64,000 nucleotides of DNA from Streptomyces coeruleorubidus. Its GTDB lineage: Bacteria > Actinomycetota > Actinomycetes > Streptomycetales > Streptomycetaceae. The notes beneath the pieces were generated by a model that saw nothing but the letters and a program-made list of their open reading frames with translations, did no database searches and was not told the origin of the DNA. A program made the position numbers and the translations under genes. The stretch lies in contig NZ_CP118527.1 in the NCBI RefSeq assembly GCF_028885415.1, positions 5,518,001 to 5,582,000 on the forward strand, in the 5' to 3' direction. Positions 7,589-17,020 of the stretch are shown in pieces (position 1 is the first letter of the stretch; every line of letters starts with the position of its first letter).

Positions 7589-7831
7589 GTGGACCACGAC
7601 GTGTACAACGGTATGGCGGCCGCCGGGCTGCGCGGTGTGGCCTGGCAGAAGAGCCGGCACAGCAACTCGCAGGGCTCGTGCGTGGAGTTCGCCCGGCTGC
7701 CGGGCGGTGACGTGGCCGTCAGGAACTCGCGCTTCCCGGACGGTCCCGCGCTGGTCTACACCCGTGCGGAGATAGAGGCCATGCTGCTGGGTGTGAAGGA
7801 CGGCGAGTTCGACCACCTGGTGGGGGGCTGA
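7589..7831 (+). CDS. DUF397 domain protein
   Basis: The 80-residue product starts at a GTG with GGGGAG six bases upstream. It shows the DUF397 pattern: WQKSRHSNSQGSCVEFARL, then VAVRNSRFPDGPALVYT and a C-terminal GVKDGEFDHL. DUF397 proteins are usually encoded beside DUF5753/Scr1-type HTH regulators and anti-sigma-like ATPases, as here, and take part in Streptomyces developmental and antibiotic control (WhiJ/AbaA-like loci). The neighbours and shared upstream element suggest one regulatory system. Confidence 0.92.
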   Translation: MDHDVYNGMAAAGLRGVAWQKSRHSNSQGSCVEFARLPGGDVAVRNSRFPDGPALVYTRAEIEAMLLGVKDGEFDHLVGG

Positions 7832-7842
7832 CACCCCGACAG

Positions 7843-7923
7843 GCCCCGCTGTAAAACGGGGCAATCAGTACTTCTACGCGCCGCGACGCGCGTAGAACCG
7901 CGGCGCCAGGAAGCGCCGCGGTT
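7843..7923. terminator. Three consecutive hairpins between convergent genes
   Basis: gccccg/cggggc (7843-7848, 7857-7862), ttctacgcgc/gcgcgtagaa (7872-7881, 7888-7897) and aaccgcggcgc/gcgccgcggtt (7896-7906, 7913-7923) are perfect inverted repeats between the stops of the DUF397 gene and the reverse-strand ATPase gene. The second and third share two bases and cannot form fully at once. Together they are a strong two-way terminator; TTTCT follows the third on the plus strand. Confidence 0.85.
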
Positions 7924-7925
7924 TC

Positions 7926-8441
7926 TCATTCCGCGTTCGGCCCCGAACCGGGCCGCGGCAGCCGGAACAGCGCCCAGACCACCTTGCCGCTGAGCGCGCC
8001 GGCGAGCGGGTGCCAGCCCCAGCTGTCGCTGAAGGAGTCGACGAGGAACAGCCCCCGGCCCGACTCGGCCGAGAAGTCGTCGCTCTCCCGGGCGACGGGA
8101 CTGTCGTGACTGGGGTCGCGCACCGCGCACACCAGCCGCTCGGTCCACCGCATCAGGTGCAGCCGTACGGGAGGTTCCTGACCGGTGGCGCAGCGAGTGC
8201 TCGCCGGCAGACCGTGCCGCAGTGCGTTGGTGACGAGTTCCGAGACGACCAGGCAGACGTCGTCGAAACGGTCGCCCATGTCCCACTGGTCGAGCGTTCT
8301 GCGGGTGAACCGCCGCGCCTCGCGCACCGCTTCGTAGCGGGCGGGCAGGGCGCAGGAGGCGGCGTCGGACACGGCCGCGGGATCCAGCGGCGGAAGGCCC
8401 TGCCGTAACGGCTCGAGCATGGTCGATCCATTCGTCCCCAT
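7926..8441 (-). CDS. ATP-binding protein, histidine-kinase-like ATPase (anti-sigma factor type)
   Basis: The 171-residue product has the HATPase_c_2 pattern of stand-alone anti-sigma-like ATPases: an N-box in DDVCLVVSELVTNALRHG and a G-box in SGRGLFLVDSFSDSWG. There is no kinase dimerisation or sensor part. The ATG at 8441 is preferred because GGGAG lies 8 bases upstream; a GTG at 8450 is too close to it. Such proteins usually act in partner-switching control or in DUF397/Scr1 loci. It is convergent with the DUF397 gene and shares its 28-bp upstream element. Confidence 0.88.
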   Translation of the reverse strand: MGTNGSTMLEPLRQGLPPLDPAAVSDAASCALPARYEAVREARRFTRRTLDQWDMGDRFDDVCLVVSELVTNALRHGLPASTRCATGQEPPVRLHLMRWTERLVCAVRDPSHDSPVARESDDFSAESGRGLFLVDSFSDSWGWHPLAGALSGKVVWALFRLPRPGSGPNAE

Positions 8442-8749
8442 GCGAGGCACTCCCGGGAATTCGCGGTCGGTGCGATGCGGCGGTGGTGCGGGACCATGGT
8501 TTCGGATGCGTACAGCAGATGCAAGGGCAGATGCACGTGCACGTGACCGGAATGAGTCGTCCCGTACCGCTTGTTGGTCAATTTTTCCGTCATCTTCGTG
8601 CTGCCGTCCGCCCGTTTCCTTGCCTCTTTCTTGATGAGCGCGCGCGTGCGTCCCCCGGCTCGATTCCGTTTCCGTAACCGGACGAGTACTGCTCGGAGTG
8701 TTTTAGTGGCAGACTTCGGCCCCTGAAGACGTTGGGGAGGCTGGCGAAC
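8442..8749. other. 308-bp divergent promoter region
   Basis: The region carries the starts of the reverse-strand ATPase gene and the forward HTH gene. The only clear structure is the 28-bp element at 8515-8542. The part from 8580 to 8720 is comparatively AT-rich for this genome and should include the HTH promoter, but I cannot choose convincing -10 and -35 boxes. Confidence 0.5.
8515..8542 (-). promoter_or_regulatory. Second copy of the 28-bp element, upstream of the ATPase gene
   Basis: Read on the reverse strand, this matches the element at 7480-7507 in 27 of 28 bases, including both tgcatctgc cores. It ends 73 bases before the ATPase start; the first copy ends 81 bases before the DUF397 start. 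Similar placement and orientation imply co-regulation of the two genes. Confidence 0.75.
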
Positions 8750-9610
8750 GTGAGCGCGGGAGAGCCGGGATCGGTGGTGCGGCGCATGCTGCTCGGATCA
8801 CAACTCAGGCGACTGCGTGAGGCGCGGGGCATCACGCGCGAGGCGGCGGGCTACTCGATCCGCGCCTCCGAGTCGAAGATCAGCCGGATGGAGTTGGGCC
8901 GGGTGAGCTTCAAGACCAGAGACGTCGAGGACCTGCTGACGCTGTACGGCATCACGGACGAGCAGGAGCGCGCCTCCCTGCTGTCCCTGGCGAAGGAGGC
9001 CAACGTAGCGGGCTGGTGGCACAGTTACTCCGACGTGCTGCCCAGCTGGTTCCCCACCTACGTCGGCCTGGAGGGCGCCGCCTCGCTGATCCGGGCGTAC
9101 GAGGTGCAGTTCGTGCACGGCCTGCTCCAGACCGAGGCGTACGCGCACGCGGTGGTCCGGCGGGGCATGCAGGGCGCGAGCGAGGCCGATGTGGAGCGGC
9201 GTGTGGCGCTGCGTCTGGAGCGGCAGAAGTACCTCGTCGACGAGAGCGCCCCCGACTTCCACATCATCCTGGACGAGGCCGCCCTGCGCCGTCCGTACGG
9301 GGACCGCGAGGTGATGCGCGGCCAGCTCCAGCACCTCATCGAGGTCTCCGAGCGGCCCAACGTGCGCCTTCAGGTGGTGCCGTTCAGCCTCGGCGGCCAC
9401 TCCGGCGAAAGTGGCGCGTTCACGATCCTCAGCTTCCCGGAGTCCGACCTCTCGGACGTCGTCTACCTGGAGCAGCTCACCAGCGCGCTGTACCTGGACA
9501 AGGCCGAGGACGTCGCCCAGTACGAGAAGGCGCTCAAGGAACTCCAGAGCGACAGTCCGGGCCCTTCGGAGAGCCGGGATCTTCTCCGGGGACTCCTCCA
9601 ACTCTCCTGA
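8750..9610 (+). CDS. HTH transcriptional regulator with DUF5753 domain (Scr1/WhiJ type)
   Basis: The 286-residue product starts at a GTG with GGGGAGG nine bases upstream. The N-terminus is an XRE-type HTH (GSQLRRLREARGITREAAGY, then RASESKISRMELGRVSF). The remainder fits DUF5753 (residues about 95-270), including YEVQFVHGLLQTEAYA and VRLQVVPFSLGGHSG. This family is nearly always next to DUF397 genes and regulates them. It is the likely regulator acting through the two 28-bp elements. Confidence 0.92.
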   Translation: MSAGEPGSVVRRMLLGSQLRRLREARGITREAAGYSIRASESKISRMELGRVSFKTRDVEDLLTLYGITDEQERASLLSLAKEANVAGWWHSYSDVLPSWFPTYVGLEGAASLIRAYEVQFVHGLLQTEAYAHAVVRRGMQGASEADVERRVALRLERQKYLVDESAPDFHIILDEAALRRPYGDREVMRGQLQHLIEVSERPNVRLQVVPFSLGGHSGESGAFTILSFPESDLSDVVYLEQLTSALYLDKAEDVAQYEKALKELQSDSPGPSESRDLLRGLLQLS

Positions 9611-9700
9611 GACCGCCAACTCTCCCGAAACATAAGTACGATGACGTGTGATCAGATCGTGAAGGCGCGATCGAGGGTCTGCTAGGGATCGAGGGATCAC

Positions 9701-11164
9701 ATGTCGTCGTCCTACTTCACCGACCTTGCACAGCAGTACATCGACGGTGAGTGGCGCCCGGGTACCGGTTCCTGGGACATCATCGACTTCAACCCGTACG
9801 ACGACGAGAAGCTGGCGTCGATCACGATAGCCACGGTCGACGAGGTCGACCAGGCGTACCAGGCAGCGGCCCGTGCCCAGCAGCAGTGGGCCGCGACCAA
9901 CCCCTATGCCCGCCGTGCCGTCTTCGAGAAGGCCCTGAGGCTCATCGAGGAGCGCGAGGCCGAGATATCCGAGGCGATCATCGCCGAGCTCGGCGGGACG
10001 CGTCTGAAGGCCGCCTTCGAACTGCACCTCGCCAAGGAGTTCCTGCGCGAGGCGGTCCAGCTGGCGCTGCGCCCCGAGGGCCGGATCCTCCCCTCGCCGG
10101 TCGACGGCAAGGAGAACCGCGTCTACCGCGTCCCGGTCGGGGTCGTGGGTGTGATCAGCCCTTTCAACTTCCCGTTCCTGCTCTCGATCAAGTCCGTCGC
10201 CCCGGCGCTCGCGCTCGGCAACGCCGTGGTGCTCAAGCCGCACCAGAACACGCCGATCGTCGGCGGCTCACTGGTCGCGAAGATCTTCGAGGACGCGGGG
10301 CTGCCCGGCGGTCTGCTGAACGTCGTCATCACCGACATCGCGGAGATCGGCGACGCCTTCCTCGAGCACCCGGTGCCCAAGGTCATCTCCTTCACCGGCT
10401 CCGACCAGGTCGGCCGGCACGTGGCGACCGTCTGCGCCCGGCTGTTCAAGCGCTCGGTCCTCGAACTGGGCGGCAACAGCGCGCTGGTGGTCCTCGACGA
10501 CGCCGACGTCGACTACGCGGTCGACGCGGCCGTCTTCAGCCGGTACGTCCACCAGGGCCAGGTCTGCATGGCCGCCAACCGCGTCCTGGTCGACCGGTCC
10601 GTCGCCGAGGAGTTCACCGAGAAGTTCGTCGCCAAGGTGAAGACCCTCAAGGCGGGCGACCCGCGCGACCCTCGGACCGTCATCGGCCCGCTCATCAACT
10701 CCTCACAGGCGGACGCCGTCTCCGGCGCGGTCGAGCAGGCCCTCGCCGAGGGCGCCACGGCCCTGGTGCGCGGCGGGCGCACCGACAACCTCGTCGAGCC
10801 GTCCGTCCTGACCGGCCTCCCCGCCGAATCCGCCCTGCTGCGGCAGGAGGTCTTCGGCCCGGTCGTCTTCCTCGTCCCGTTCGACGGCGAGGAGGAGGCC
10901 GTACGCCTCGTCAACGACACCCCGTACGGCCTGAGCGGCGCCGTCCACACCGGTGACATCGAGCGGGGCGTGAACTTCGCCAAGCAGATCGACACGGGCA
11001 TGTTCCACGTGAACGACGGCACCGTGCACGACGAGCCGATCGTGCCCTTCGGCGGCGAGAAGCACTCGGGCCTGGGCCGGCTCAACGGCGAGACGATGCT
11101 GGACTCCTTCACCACGCTGAAGTGGATCTCCGTGCAGCACGGGCGCAGCGGCTTCCCGTTCTAG
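9701..11164 (+). CDS. NAD(P)+-dependent aldehyde dehydrogenase
   Basis: The 487-residue product is a full-length ALDH. It has the cofactor-region motif GVVGVISPFNFPF, the general base Glu255 in LELGGNS and the catalytic Cys289 in QVCMAANR, plus a C-terminal PFGGEKHSGLGR. The sequence is closest in character to the benzaldehyde/vanillin dehydrogenase group (XylC-like), but the substrate cannot be told from sequence alone. GAGGGATC lies just before the ATG. It is apparently monocistronic, with a strong terminator after it. Confidence 0.93.
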   Translation: MSSSYFTDLAQQYIDGEWRPGTGSWDIIDFNPYDDEKLASITIATVDEVDQAYQAAARAQQQWAATNPYARRAVFEKALRLIEEREAEISEAIIAELGGTRLKAAFELHLAKEFLREAVQLALRPEGRILPSPVDGKENRVYRVPVGVVGVISPFNFPFLLSIKSVAPALALGNAVVLKPHQNTPIVGGSLVAKIFEDAGLPGGLLNVVITDIAEIGDAFLEHPVPKVISFTGSDQVGRHVATVCARLFKRSVLELGGNSALVVLDDADVDYAVDAAVFSRYVHQGQVCMAANRVLVDRSVAEEFTEKFVAKVKTLKAGDPRDPRTVIGPLINSSQADAVSGAVEQALAEGATALVRGGRTDNLVEPSVLTGLPAESALLRQEVFGPVVFLVPFDGEEEAVRLVNDTPYGLSGAVHTGDIERGVNFAKQIDTGMFHVNDGTVHDEPIVPFGGEKHSGLGRLNGETMLDSFTTLKWISVQHGRSGFPF

Positions 11165-11180
11165 GCCTCGTACGAGACGG

Positions 11181-11217
11181 CGGGCCCTTGCGGACAGAAC
11201 CTGACCGCAAGGGCCCG
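11181..11217 (+). terminator. Terminator of the aldehyde dehydrogenase gene
   Basis: cgggcccttgcgg (11181-11193) and ccgcaagggcccg (11205-11217) form a perfect 13-bp stem with an 11-base loop, 16 bases after the stop codon. Confidence 0.88.
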
Positions 11218-11271
11218 TAGCTTCGTCGGTGTCGGGGGAGAGGCCCCCGGATCCGGCGAAAGGCGGCGGTC

Positions 11272-11823
11272 ATGGTCACTCACGTTCCCGCGGAGGCACA
11301 CGGCGACGAGCGCGGAGCGCTGCTCTCCTTCATCGAGGAGCAGCGCGGCGGCATCCGGCGGGCGGTGCTGGGGCTGACCGACGAGCAGGCCGTGAGCACG
11401 CCCAGCGCCAGTGAGCTGTCGCTCGCCGGGCTGCTCAAGCACGTCGCCGAGGTCGAGCAGGGCTGGATCGCCCGCGCCAAGGGCGAGCCGCCGGCCGTCC
11501 ACCGGGACGAGTCGAACTGGCACGAGTGCTTCCGGCTGACCGGCGACGAGACCGTGGCGTCGCAGCTGGCGTACTACGAGAAGGTGGCCGCCGAGACGGA
11601 GGCTTTCATGCGCGCTGTGCCCAGCCTCGACGACACCTTCGAGTTGCCCGCGACCTCCTGGAATCCGCGGGACGAGCGGCTCTCCATGCGCTGGCTCTGT
11701 CTCCACCTGATCCGCGAGACGGCCCGGCACGCCGGCCACGCCGACATCATCCGCGAGTCGCTGGACGGCGCGACGGCCTTCGAGCTGGTGGCCGAGGAGC
11801 AGCAGGTGGCGGTCGCGTCCTAA
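11272..11823 (+). CDS. DinB-like (DUF664) protein
   Basis: The 183-residue product has the four-helix DinB pattern with metal-ligand-type histidines: LLKHVAEVEQGWIARAKG near residue 50 and LHLIRETARHAGHADIIRES near residue 150. In Actinobacteria several DinB/DUF664 proteins are thiol (mycothiol or bacillithiol) transferases. This one's substrate is unknown. Its stop is 10 bases from the start of the PadR-type gene, so they may be cotranscribed. Confidence 0.85.
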   Translation: MVTHVPAEAHGDERGALLSFIEEQRGGIRRAVLGLTDEQAVSTPSASELSLAGLLKHVAEVEQGWIARAKGEPPAVHRDESNWHECFRLTGDETVASQLAYYEKVAAETEAFMRAVPSLDDTFELPATSWNPRDERLSMRWLCLHLIRETARHAGHADIIRESLDGATAFELVAEEQQVAVAS

Positions 11824-11833
11824 TCTGGACCGC

Positions 11834-12475
11834 ATGTCAGCGATCCGTCTCCTCGTGCTCGGCGCGGTCCGCATGCACGGGCGGGCCCACGGCTATCAGG
11901 TCCGCAACGACCTGGAGTACTGGGGCGCACACGAGTGGTCCAGCGCCAAGCCCGGCTCGATCTACCACGCCCTGAAGCAGATGGCGAAGCAAGGGCTGCT
12001 GCACGCGCACGAGGTCGCCCCGTCCACGGCTGGCGGCCCGCCGCGCACGGAGTACGAGATCACGGGACAGGGGACCGAGGAGTACTTCCGGCTGCTGCGC
12101 GAGGCGCTGGTCACGTACGACCAGCGGGGGGACGTGAAGACGGCCGCCGTCGGTTTCGTCGTCGACCTGCCGCGGGCGGAGGCGGTCGCGCTGCTGAAGG
12201 AGCGGACCCTGCGGATCGAGCAGTGGCGGGCCTCCGTCCTGGAGCACTACGTCCCCGAGGAGGGGCCCGGACAGCTGGGCCACATCGGCGAGATCATGAA
12301 CATGTGGGTCCACACGGCCGACTCCGAGGCCGAGTGGACCCGCGGTCTCATCGAGCGCATCGAGGGCGGCGCCTACACCTTCGCCGACGAGGGCGACCCG
12401 TTCGTCGGCGTGCTGGCCGAGGGTGAGGAGAACCCGTACGCGACGGGGGAGCGGCACCCCGGGGACGACCACTAA
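11834..12475 (+). CDS. PadR-family transcriptional repressor
   Basis: The 213-residue product begins MSAIRLLVLGAVRMHGRAHGY, the PadR winged-helix start, with KPGSIYHALKQMAKQGLL as the recognition region. The longer C-terminal helix domain is of the PadR-s1 kind. It lies just upstream of a drug-exporter-type ABC pair and two TTGA/TCAA palindromes. PadR repressors typically lift repression of an exporter when its substrate binds, so it most likely controls the two ABC genes that follow. Confidence 0.92.
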   Translation: MSAIRLLVLGAVRMHGRAHGYQVRNDLEYWGAHEWSSAKPGSIYHALKQMAKQGLLHAHEVAPSTAGGPPRTEYEITGQGTEEYFRLLREALVTYDQRGDVKTAAVGFVVDLPRAEAVALLKERTLRIEQWRASVLEHYVPEEGPGQLGHIGEIMNMWVHTADSEAEWTRGLIERIEGGAYTFADEGDPFVGVLAEGEENPYATGERHPGDDH

Positions 12476-12533
12476 TCAAATTTGACGAATGAATGGCGCC
12501 GGGTTACCTTCGAGCCTGTAGTCAAGTTTGACT
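12476..12533 (+). promoter_or_regulatory. Promoter and two PadR-type operators before the ABC exporter
   Basis: TTGACG (12482-12487), a 17-base spacer and TACCTT (12505-12510) make a good promoter. A perfect palindrome TCAAATTTGA (12476-12485) overlaps the -35 box, and the closely related AGTCAAGTTTGACT (12520-12533) lies just downstream of the expected start of transcription. Paired TCAA-N2-TTGA half-sites of this kind suit a PadR dimer. Confidence 0.78.
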
Positions 12534-12548
12534 AGCGAGGGGGTGTCT

Positions 12549-13499
12549 GTGGCCGACACGGTGATCACCGTCGAAGGCGCGGAGAAGAGGTACGGCGAGA
12601 AGAAGGCGCTGGACGGGCTCGACCTGCGGGTCGCGCGCGGCACGGTGCACGGGGTGCTCGGCCCGAACGGCGCGGGCAAGACCACCTTGGTGAGGGTCCT
12701 GTCCACGCTGCTGCGACCCGACGCGGGCCGGATCGAGGTGGCCGGGCACGACGTGGTGCGCGAGGCGTACGCCGTGCGGCTGCGCATCGGTCTGCTCGGC
12801 CAGCACGCCGCGCTCGACGAGGAGCTCGGCGGCCGGCAGAACCTGGAGCTGTTCGGCCGGCTGCACCACCTGGGTGCGAGGCGGGCACGCGCGCGTGCCG
12901 ACGAGCTCCTTCAGCGCTTCGACCTGGCCGGCACCGGCCGCAAGGCGGTCCGGCAGTACAGCGGCGGCATGCGGCGCCGCCTGGACCTCGCGGCCAGCCT
13001 GATCACCGGACCGGAGGTGCTGTTCCTGGACGAACCGACCACCGGCCTCGACCCGCGCGGCCGCGCCGAGGTGTGGGACTCCGTCCGCTCCCTGGTCGGC
13101 GGCGGCACGACGGTCCTGCTCACCACGCAGTACCTGGAGGAGGCCGACCAGCTCGCCGACCGCATCTCGGTCGTCGACGCCGGACGGGTCATCGCCGAGG
13201 GCACGGCGGACGAGCTGAAGGCACAGACCGGCGGCGACCGCATCGACGTGGTCCTGCGGGAGGCGGGCCAACTGGGCGCGGCCGTCGCTTTGCTGCCGCT
13301 CGCCGGAGTCACCGTCGACACCGACCGCCGCCTGCTGAGCGCCCCGGTGACCGACCGCATGGAGGCGCTCGCCGGGGTCGTACGGGCCTTGCAGGAAGCG
13401 GGAATCGAGGCGGAGGACGTCGCCCTGCGCCGCCCGACGCTGGACGAGGTGTTCCTGCACCTCACGGGAGACGACCGCCGAGTGAAGGAGGCCGCGTGA
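12549..13499 (+). CDS. ABC exporter ATP-binding protein, DrrA type
   Basis: The 316-residue product has Walker A GPNGAGKT (residues 38-45), a signature in the [13 protein letters not shown] segment, Walker [13 protein letters not shown], and a DrrA-type C-terminal domain ending [14 protein letters not shown]. The GTG at 12549 is chosen because GAGGGGG lies six bases upstream; a GTG at 12543 is also in frame. It powers export with the overlapping permease gene. The substrate is probably a drug or lipid, unknown here. Confidence 0.93.
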   Translation: MADTVITVEGAEKRYGEKKALDGLDLRVARGTVHGVLGPNGAGKTTLVRVLSTLLRPDAGRIEVAGHDVVREAYAVRLRIGLLGQHAALDEELGGRQNLELFGRLHHLGARRARARADELLQRFDLAGTGRKAVRQYSGGMRRRLDLAASLITGPEVLFLDEPTTGLDPRGRAEVWDSVRSLVGGGTTVLLTTQYLEEADQLADRISVVDAGRVIAEGTADELKAQTGGDRIDVVLREAGQLGAAVALLPLAGVTVDTDRRLLSAPVTDRMEALAGVVRALQEAGIEAEDVALRRPTLDEVFLHLTGDDRRVKEAA

Positions 13500-14257
13500 C
13501 CGCCCACGCCCTGACCGACTCCTGGACCATGACCCGCCGGGAACTCGCCCGCTGGGCGCGGCAGCCGGTCCAGCTGGTCGTCAACCTCGTCTTCCCGGTG
13601 ATGCTGCTGCTCATGTTCGGCTACCTGATCGGCGGTGGCCGGGGCGTGAGCGGCGAGTACCGCGACTACCTGATCCCCGGCATGCTCGCGCTCACCATGG
13701 CCTTCGGCCTGGAGGGCACGATGATCGCCGTCACCCGGGACCTCGACAAGGGCGTCATCGACCGCTTCCGCTCGATGCCCATGGCCGACGGAGCGGTACT
13801 GGTGGGCCGTTCGGCCGCCGACATGCTCCAGTCGGCGCTGGCCCTGGTGGTGCTCATCGGCGTGGGCGCCGCGCTCGGCTGGCGGGTCCAGGGTGGTCCG
13901 GCGGCCTTCCTGGGAGCCGTGGGCCTGCTGCTCCTGTTCCGGTTCGCCATGCTGTGGATCGGCATCCACCTGGCGCTGGTGGCCGGGAAGCCGGAGATGG
14001 TCCAGGCCGTGCAGATCCTGGTCTGGCCCATCGGCTTCCTGTCCAACGCCCTGGCCCTCCCCGGCACCATGCCCGGCTGGCTCGGCACGGTCGTCGAGTG
14101 GAACCCCATGTCCCACACGGCCACGGCCGTACGGGACCTGTTCGGCACCCCCGGCGCGGAGTCCGGGCACGTGTGGGCGGCGGTCGTCTGGCCCCTGGCC
14201 CTGCTGGCGGTGTTCTTCCCGCTGGCGGTAGGGAGGTTCGGGCGGCTGAGCCGCTAG
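13496..14257 (+). CDS. ABC exporter permease, DrrB type
   Basis: The 253-residue membrane protein starts at a GTG that overlaps the ATPase stop (GTGA). It has about six hydrophobic segments, for example [20 protein letters not shown] and [16 protein letters not shown], and the ABC-2 type conserved region [20 protein letters not shown]. It pairs with the preceding ATPase. Its stop overlaps the last bases of the convergent glutamate decarboxylase gene (14254-14257). Confidence 0.92.
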   Translation: MTAHALTDSWTMTRRELARWARQPVQLVVNLVFPVMLLLMFGYLIGGGRGVSGEYRDYLIPGMLALTMAFGLEGTMIAVTRDLDKGVIDRFRSMPMADGAVLVGRSAADMLQSALALVVLIGVGAALGWRVQGGPAAFLGAVGLLLLFRFAMLWIGIHLALVAGKPEMVQAVQILVWPIGFLSNALALPGTMPGWLGTVVEWNPMSHTATAVRDLFGTPGAESGHVWAAVVWPLALLAVFFPLAVGRFGRLSR

Positions 14258-15660
14258 TGATGGAAGCCGGTGGCCGCGTCCTTGTCCCGCGTGAAGGGGC
14301 GTGGCTGCCGGCGCAGCTCCGGCAGCAGCCGTTCCAGGTCCTGCGCGAGCAGCTCGGCGAGGTCGGCCGAGAAGCCGTTGCGGCACACCACCCGCAGCAC
14401 GGACAGGTCCTCCCGGTGCGGCGGGAATGTGTACGCGGGCACCAGCCAGCCGCTCTCGCGCAGCCGCCGCGAGACGTCGAAGACGTCGTACGCCGACACG
14501 TCCGGCGCGGTCGTGAAGGCGAACACCGGCAACTGGTCGCCCCGGGTCAGCAGCCGGAAGTCACCGAGCGCCTCGATCCGCCCGGCGAGCCCCGTGGCCA
14601 CGTCCCGCGCGGCCTGCTGCACGGCCCGGTAGCCGTCCCGGCCCAGCCGCAGGAACGTGTAGTACTGCGCCACGACCTGCGCGCCCGGCCGGGAGAAGTT
14701 CAGCGCGAACGTCGGCATGTCGCCGCCCAGGTAGTTCACCCGGAACACCAGCTCCTCCGGCAGCGCCTCCGCGTCCCGCCACAGCGCCCAGCCGACGCCC
14801 GGGTAGACGAGCCCGTACTTGTGCCCCGAGGTGTTGATCGACGCCACCCTCGGCAGCCGGAAGTCCCACACCAGGTCCTCGTCGAGGAACGGCGCGATCA
14901 TGGCACCTGACGCCCCGTCGACATGCACGGGGATGTCGAGCCCGGTCCGCTCCTGCACCGCGTCCAGCGCCGCGCACAGCTCGGTGACCGGCTCGTAGGA
15001 CCCGTCGAAGGTCGAGCCCAGGATCCCGACGACCCCGATGGTGTTCTCGTCGCACAGCTCGGCCGCGGCCTGCGGGTCCAGGTGGAACCGCTCGCCCTCC
15101 ATGGGCACCAGCCGGGCCTCCACCTCCCAGAAGTTGCAGAACTTCTCCCAGTAGACCTGCACGTTGACGCCCATCACCAGATTGGGCCGGGCCCGCGGGT
15201 ACCGGTCGGCGTTGCGCCGCGCCCAGCGCCGCTTCAGCGCCATCCCGGCGAGCATGCACGCCTCGCTCGACCCGGTCGTCGAACAGCCCACGGCCGCCGC
15301 CGGGTCGGGTGCGTGCCACAGGTCGGCGAGCATCGCCACGCACCGCCGCTCCAGCTCGGCCGTGCGCGGGTACTCGTCCTTGTCGATCATGTTCTTGTCC
15401 CGGCACTCCGCCATCAGCACACCGGCCTCCGGCTCCATCCAGGTGGTGACGAAGGTGGCGAGGTTCAGCCGCGCGTTGCCGTCCAGCATCAGCTCGTCGC
15501 GCACCAGCTGGTGGGCGGTCGCCGGTGCCATGGGCTGCTCCGGGAGCCGGTGCGTGGGCGGGGCCTCGGCCATGTCGCCGACCGGGTTGGCGGGGCCGTA
15601 GAAGGGGTTGACGGCCAGGCGGCGTTCGCCGGGCTGACGGGGGCCTTCGTTGAGCGGCAA
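14254..15660 (-). CDS. gadB: Glutamate decarboxylase
   Basis: The 468-residue PLP enzyme matches the usual GadB length. It carries the [17 protein letters not shown] and [14 protein letters not shown] segments and the PLP lysine (Lys281) in [15 protein letters not shown]. It converts glutamate to GABA and CO2 and uses up a cytoplasmic proton. The start is probably a TTG at 15660 with GGAGG five bases upstream; a clear start further upstream is absent. It lies 29 bases downstream of the ClC gene, so the two likely form an acid-resistance operon. Confidence 0.92.
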   Translation of the reverse strand: MPLNEGPRQPGERRLAVNPFYGPANPVGDMAEAPPTHRLPEQPMAPATAHQLVRDELMLDGNARLNLATFVTTWMEPEAGVLMAECRDKNMIDKDEYPRTAELERRCVAMLADLWHAPDPAAAVGCSTTGSSEACMLAGMALKRRWARRNADRYPRARPNLVMGVNVQVYWEKFCNFWEVEARLVPMEGERFHLDPQAAAELCDENTIGVVGILGSTFDGSYEPVTELCAALDAVQERTGLDIPVHVDGASGAMIAPFLDEDLVWDFRLPRVASINTSGHKYGLVYPGVGWALWRDAEALPEELVFRVNYLGGDMPTFALNFSRPGAQVVAQYYTFLRLGRDGYRAVQQAARDVATGLAGRIEALGDFRLLTRGDQLPVFAFTTAPDVSAYDVFDVSRRLRESGWLVPAYTFPPHREDLSVLRVVCRNGFSADLAELLAQDLERLLPELRRQPRPFTRDKDAATGFHH

Positions 15661-15689
15661 GGGAGCCTCCAGGGGGTTCGAGAGAGGTG

Positions 15690-17018
15690 TCAGCGGACGG
15701 GTGTGCCGTCCGGGTGCAGCTGCATCTGCGGGCGGCCCGTGACCAGCAGCCAGGCCGGCAGCGAGGCGACGCAGAGCAGGGCGAGGATCCCCGGCGAGGC
15801 GACCAGCACCGCGGCGACGAAGAGGCTGATCCAGCCCTGCCGGGTGATGGCCAGCAGCATCCCGAGCACACCGGCGGACACACCCACCGACGGATGCACA
15901 CCGGACACCAGGGCGTGCGCGCACAGCCCGAGGGCGGTGCCGGCGAACACGGCCGGGAAGATGCGCCCGCCGCGGAAACCGCAGGACGCGGCGACGAGCA
16001 GGGCGGCCAGCTTCACCACCGTCAGGACGGCGAACTCCCCGGCCGACCGGCCCTGCGGGTCGTGCGCCAGCTCGGCGATCTCGTCGAGCCCCTTGAACAG
16101 CGTCAGATGGCCGCCCAGGGCCGCGAGACAGCCCAGCACGGCCCCGCCCGCCGGGAGCATCAGCATCGGATGCCGCAGCCGGCGGAACGCCGCGTGGACG
16201 TAAGGGAAGGCGCGCACGGCGCACATGCCGAGCAGCGCGCCCGCCGCGGCGACCACGAGCGCCGCGAGCAGGTCCGCCCAGCCCGGCCGGCCGAAGGACG
16301 GCAGGTCCAGGTCGAAGCTCGGGTGGTCGACGAGGGTCGCGGTCAGGGCACCGGCCGCGGCGGCGGTCAGCGGCGCGAACAGGTTGTCCCACAGCAGCCC
16401 GCGCGTCTCCTGCCGGGCCAGCACCTCGGAGATCACCAGGGCCGCGGCCACGGGCGTGCCGAACAGGGCGCCGATCGTCGCCGCCTCCGCCAGCGCCGGC
16501 CAGACCCGGCCCGGCGCGCGGGGCAGGGCCCGGCCGCCCAGCCAGACCGCCAGGCCGACGTTCACGGCGATGATCGGGTTCTCGGGGCCCAGGCTCGGCC
16601 CGCCGGCCAGCATCAGCGCGGTCGCCAGCAGCAGCCCCGGCAGCACGACGGGCGGCAGAACCGGGGCGTCCAGCCCGACCGTGGCCGGATCGGGGCCCGC
16701 GTGCCCCGGCACCTTCCACACCACCAGCCCGACCGCGACACCCGTCGCGACGAGCATCACGAACATCCACGCCACCGAGTACCGGCCGATCCCCAGCGCG
16801 TCCGGCACCGTCCGCCACAGCACGCCCTGCAGCTCCTCGGTGGCGACTTCCACCCCCACCAGCAGCAGGCTGGACACCACCCCCACGGCCACGGCGGGCA
16901 GGATCGAGGGCAGCAGGACGCGGGCGGGAGTCGCGGGGGTGACGGAGGGCGCCTGCCGCGCGGAGTCCTGGACCACGGGCACACGATAAACGGGCCAAAG
17001 GGGACAAAGGGGAAACAC
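15690..17018 (-). CDS. ClC-family chloride channel/antiporter
   Basis: The 442-residue membrane protein has about ten hydrophobic segments. Signature-like parts are GGPSLGPENPII, with a Glu at the place of the gating Glu of the usual GREGP motif, and CGFRGGRIFPAVFAG, matching the later GxFxP motif. The motifs depart from the E. coli form, so it may be a divergent ion-channel ClC. ClC exchangers export protons in acid resistance, and the neighbouring gadB supports that role. Start: GTG with GTGAGGTG upstream. Confidence 0.85.
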   Translation of the reverse strand: MFPLCPLWPVYRVPVVQDSARQAPSVTPATPARVLLPSILPAVAVGVVSSLLLVGVEVATEELQGVLWRTVPDALGIGRYSVAWMFVMLVATGVAVGLVVWKVPGHAGPDPATVGLDAPVLPPVVLPGLLLATALMLAGGPSLGPENPIIAVNVGLAVWLGGRALPRAPGRVWPALAEAATIGALFGTPVAAALVISEVLARQETRGLLWDNLFAPLTAAAAGALTATLVDHPSFDLDLPSFGRPGWADLLAALVVAAAGALLGMCAVRAFPYVHAAFRRLRHPMLMLPAGGAVLGCLAALGGHLTLFKGLDEIAELAHDPQGRSAGEFAVLTVVKLAALLVAASCGFRGGRIFPAVFAGTALGLCAHALVSGVHPSVGVSAGVLGMLLAITRQGWISLFVAAVLVASPGILALLCVASLPAWLLVTGRPQMQLHPDGTPVR

Positions 17019-17020
17019 GC

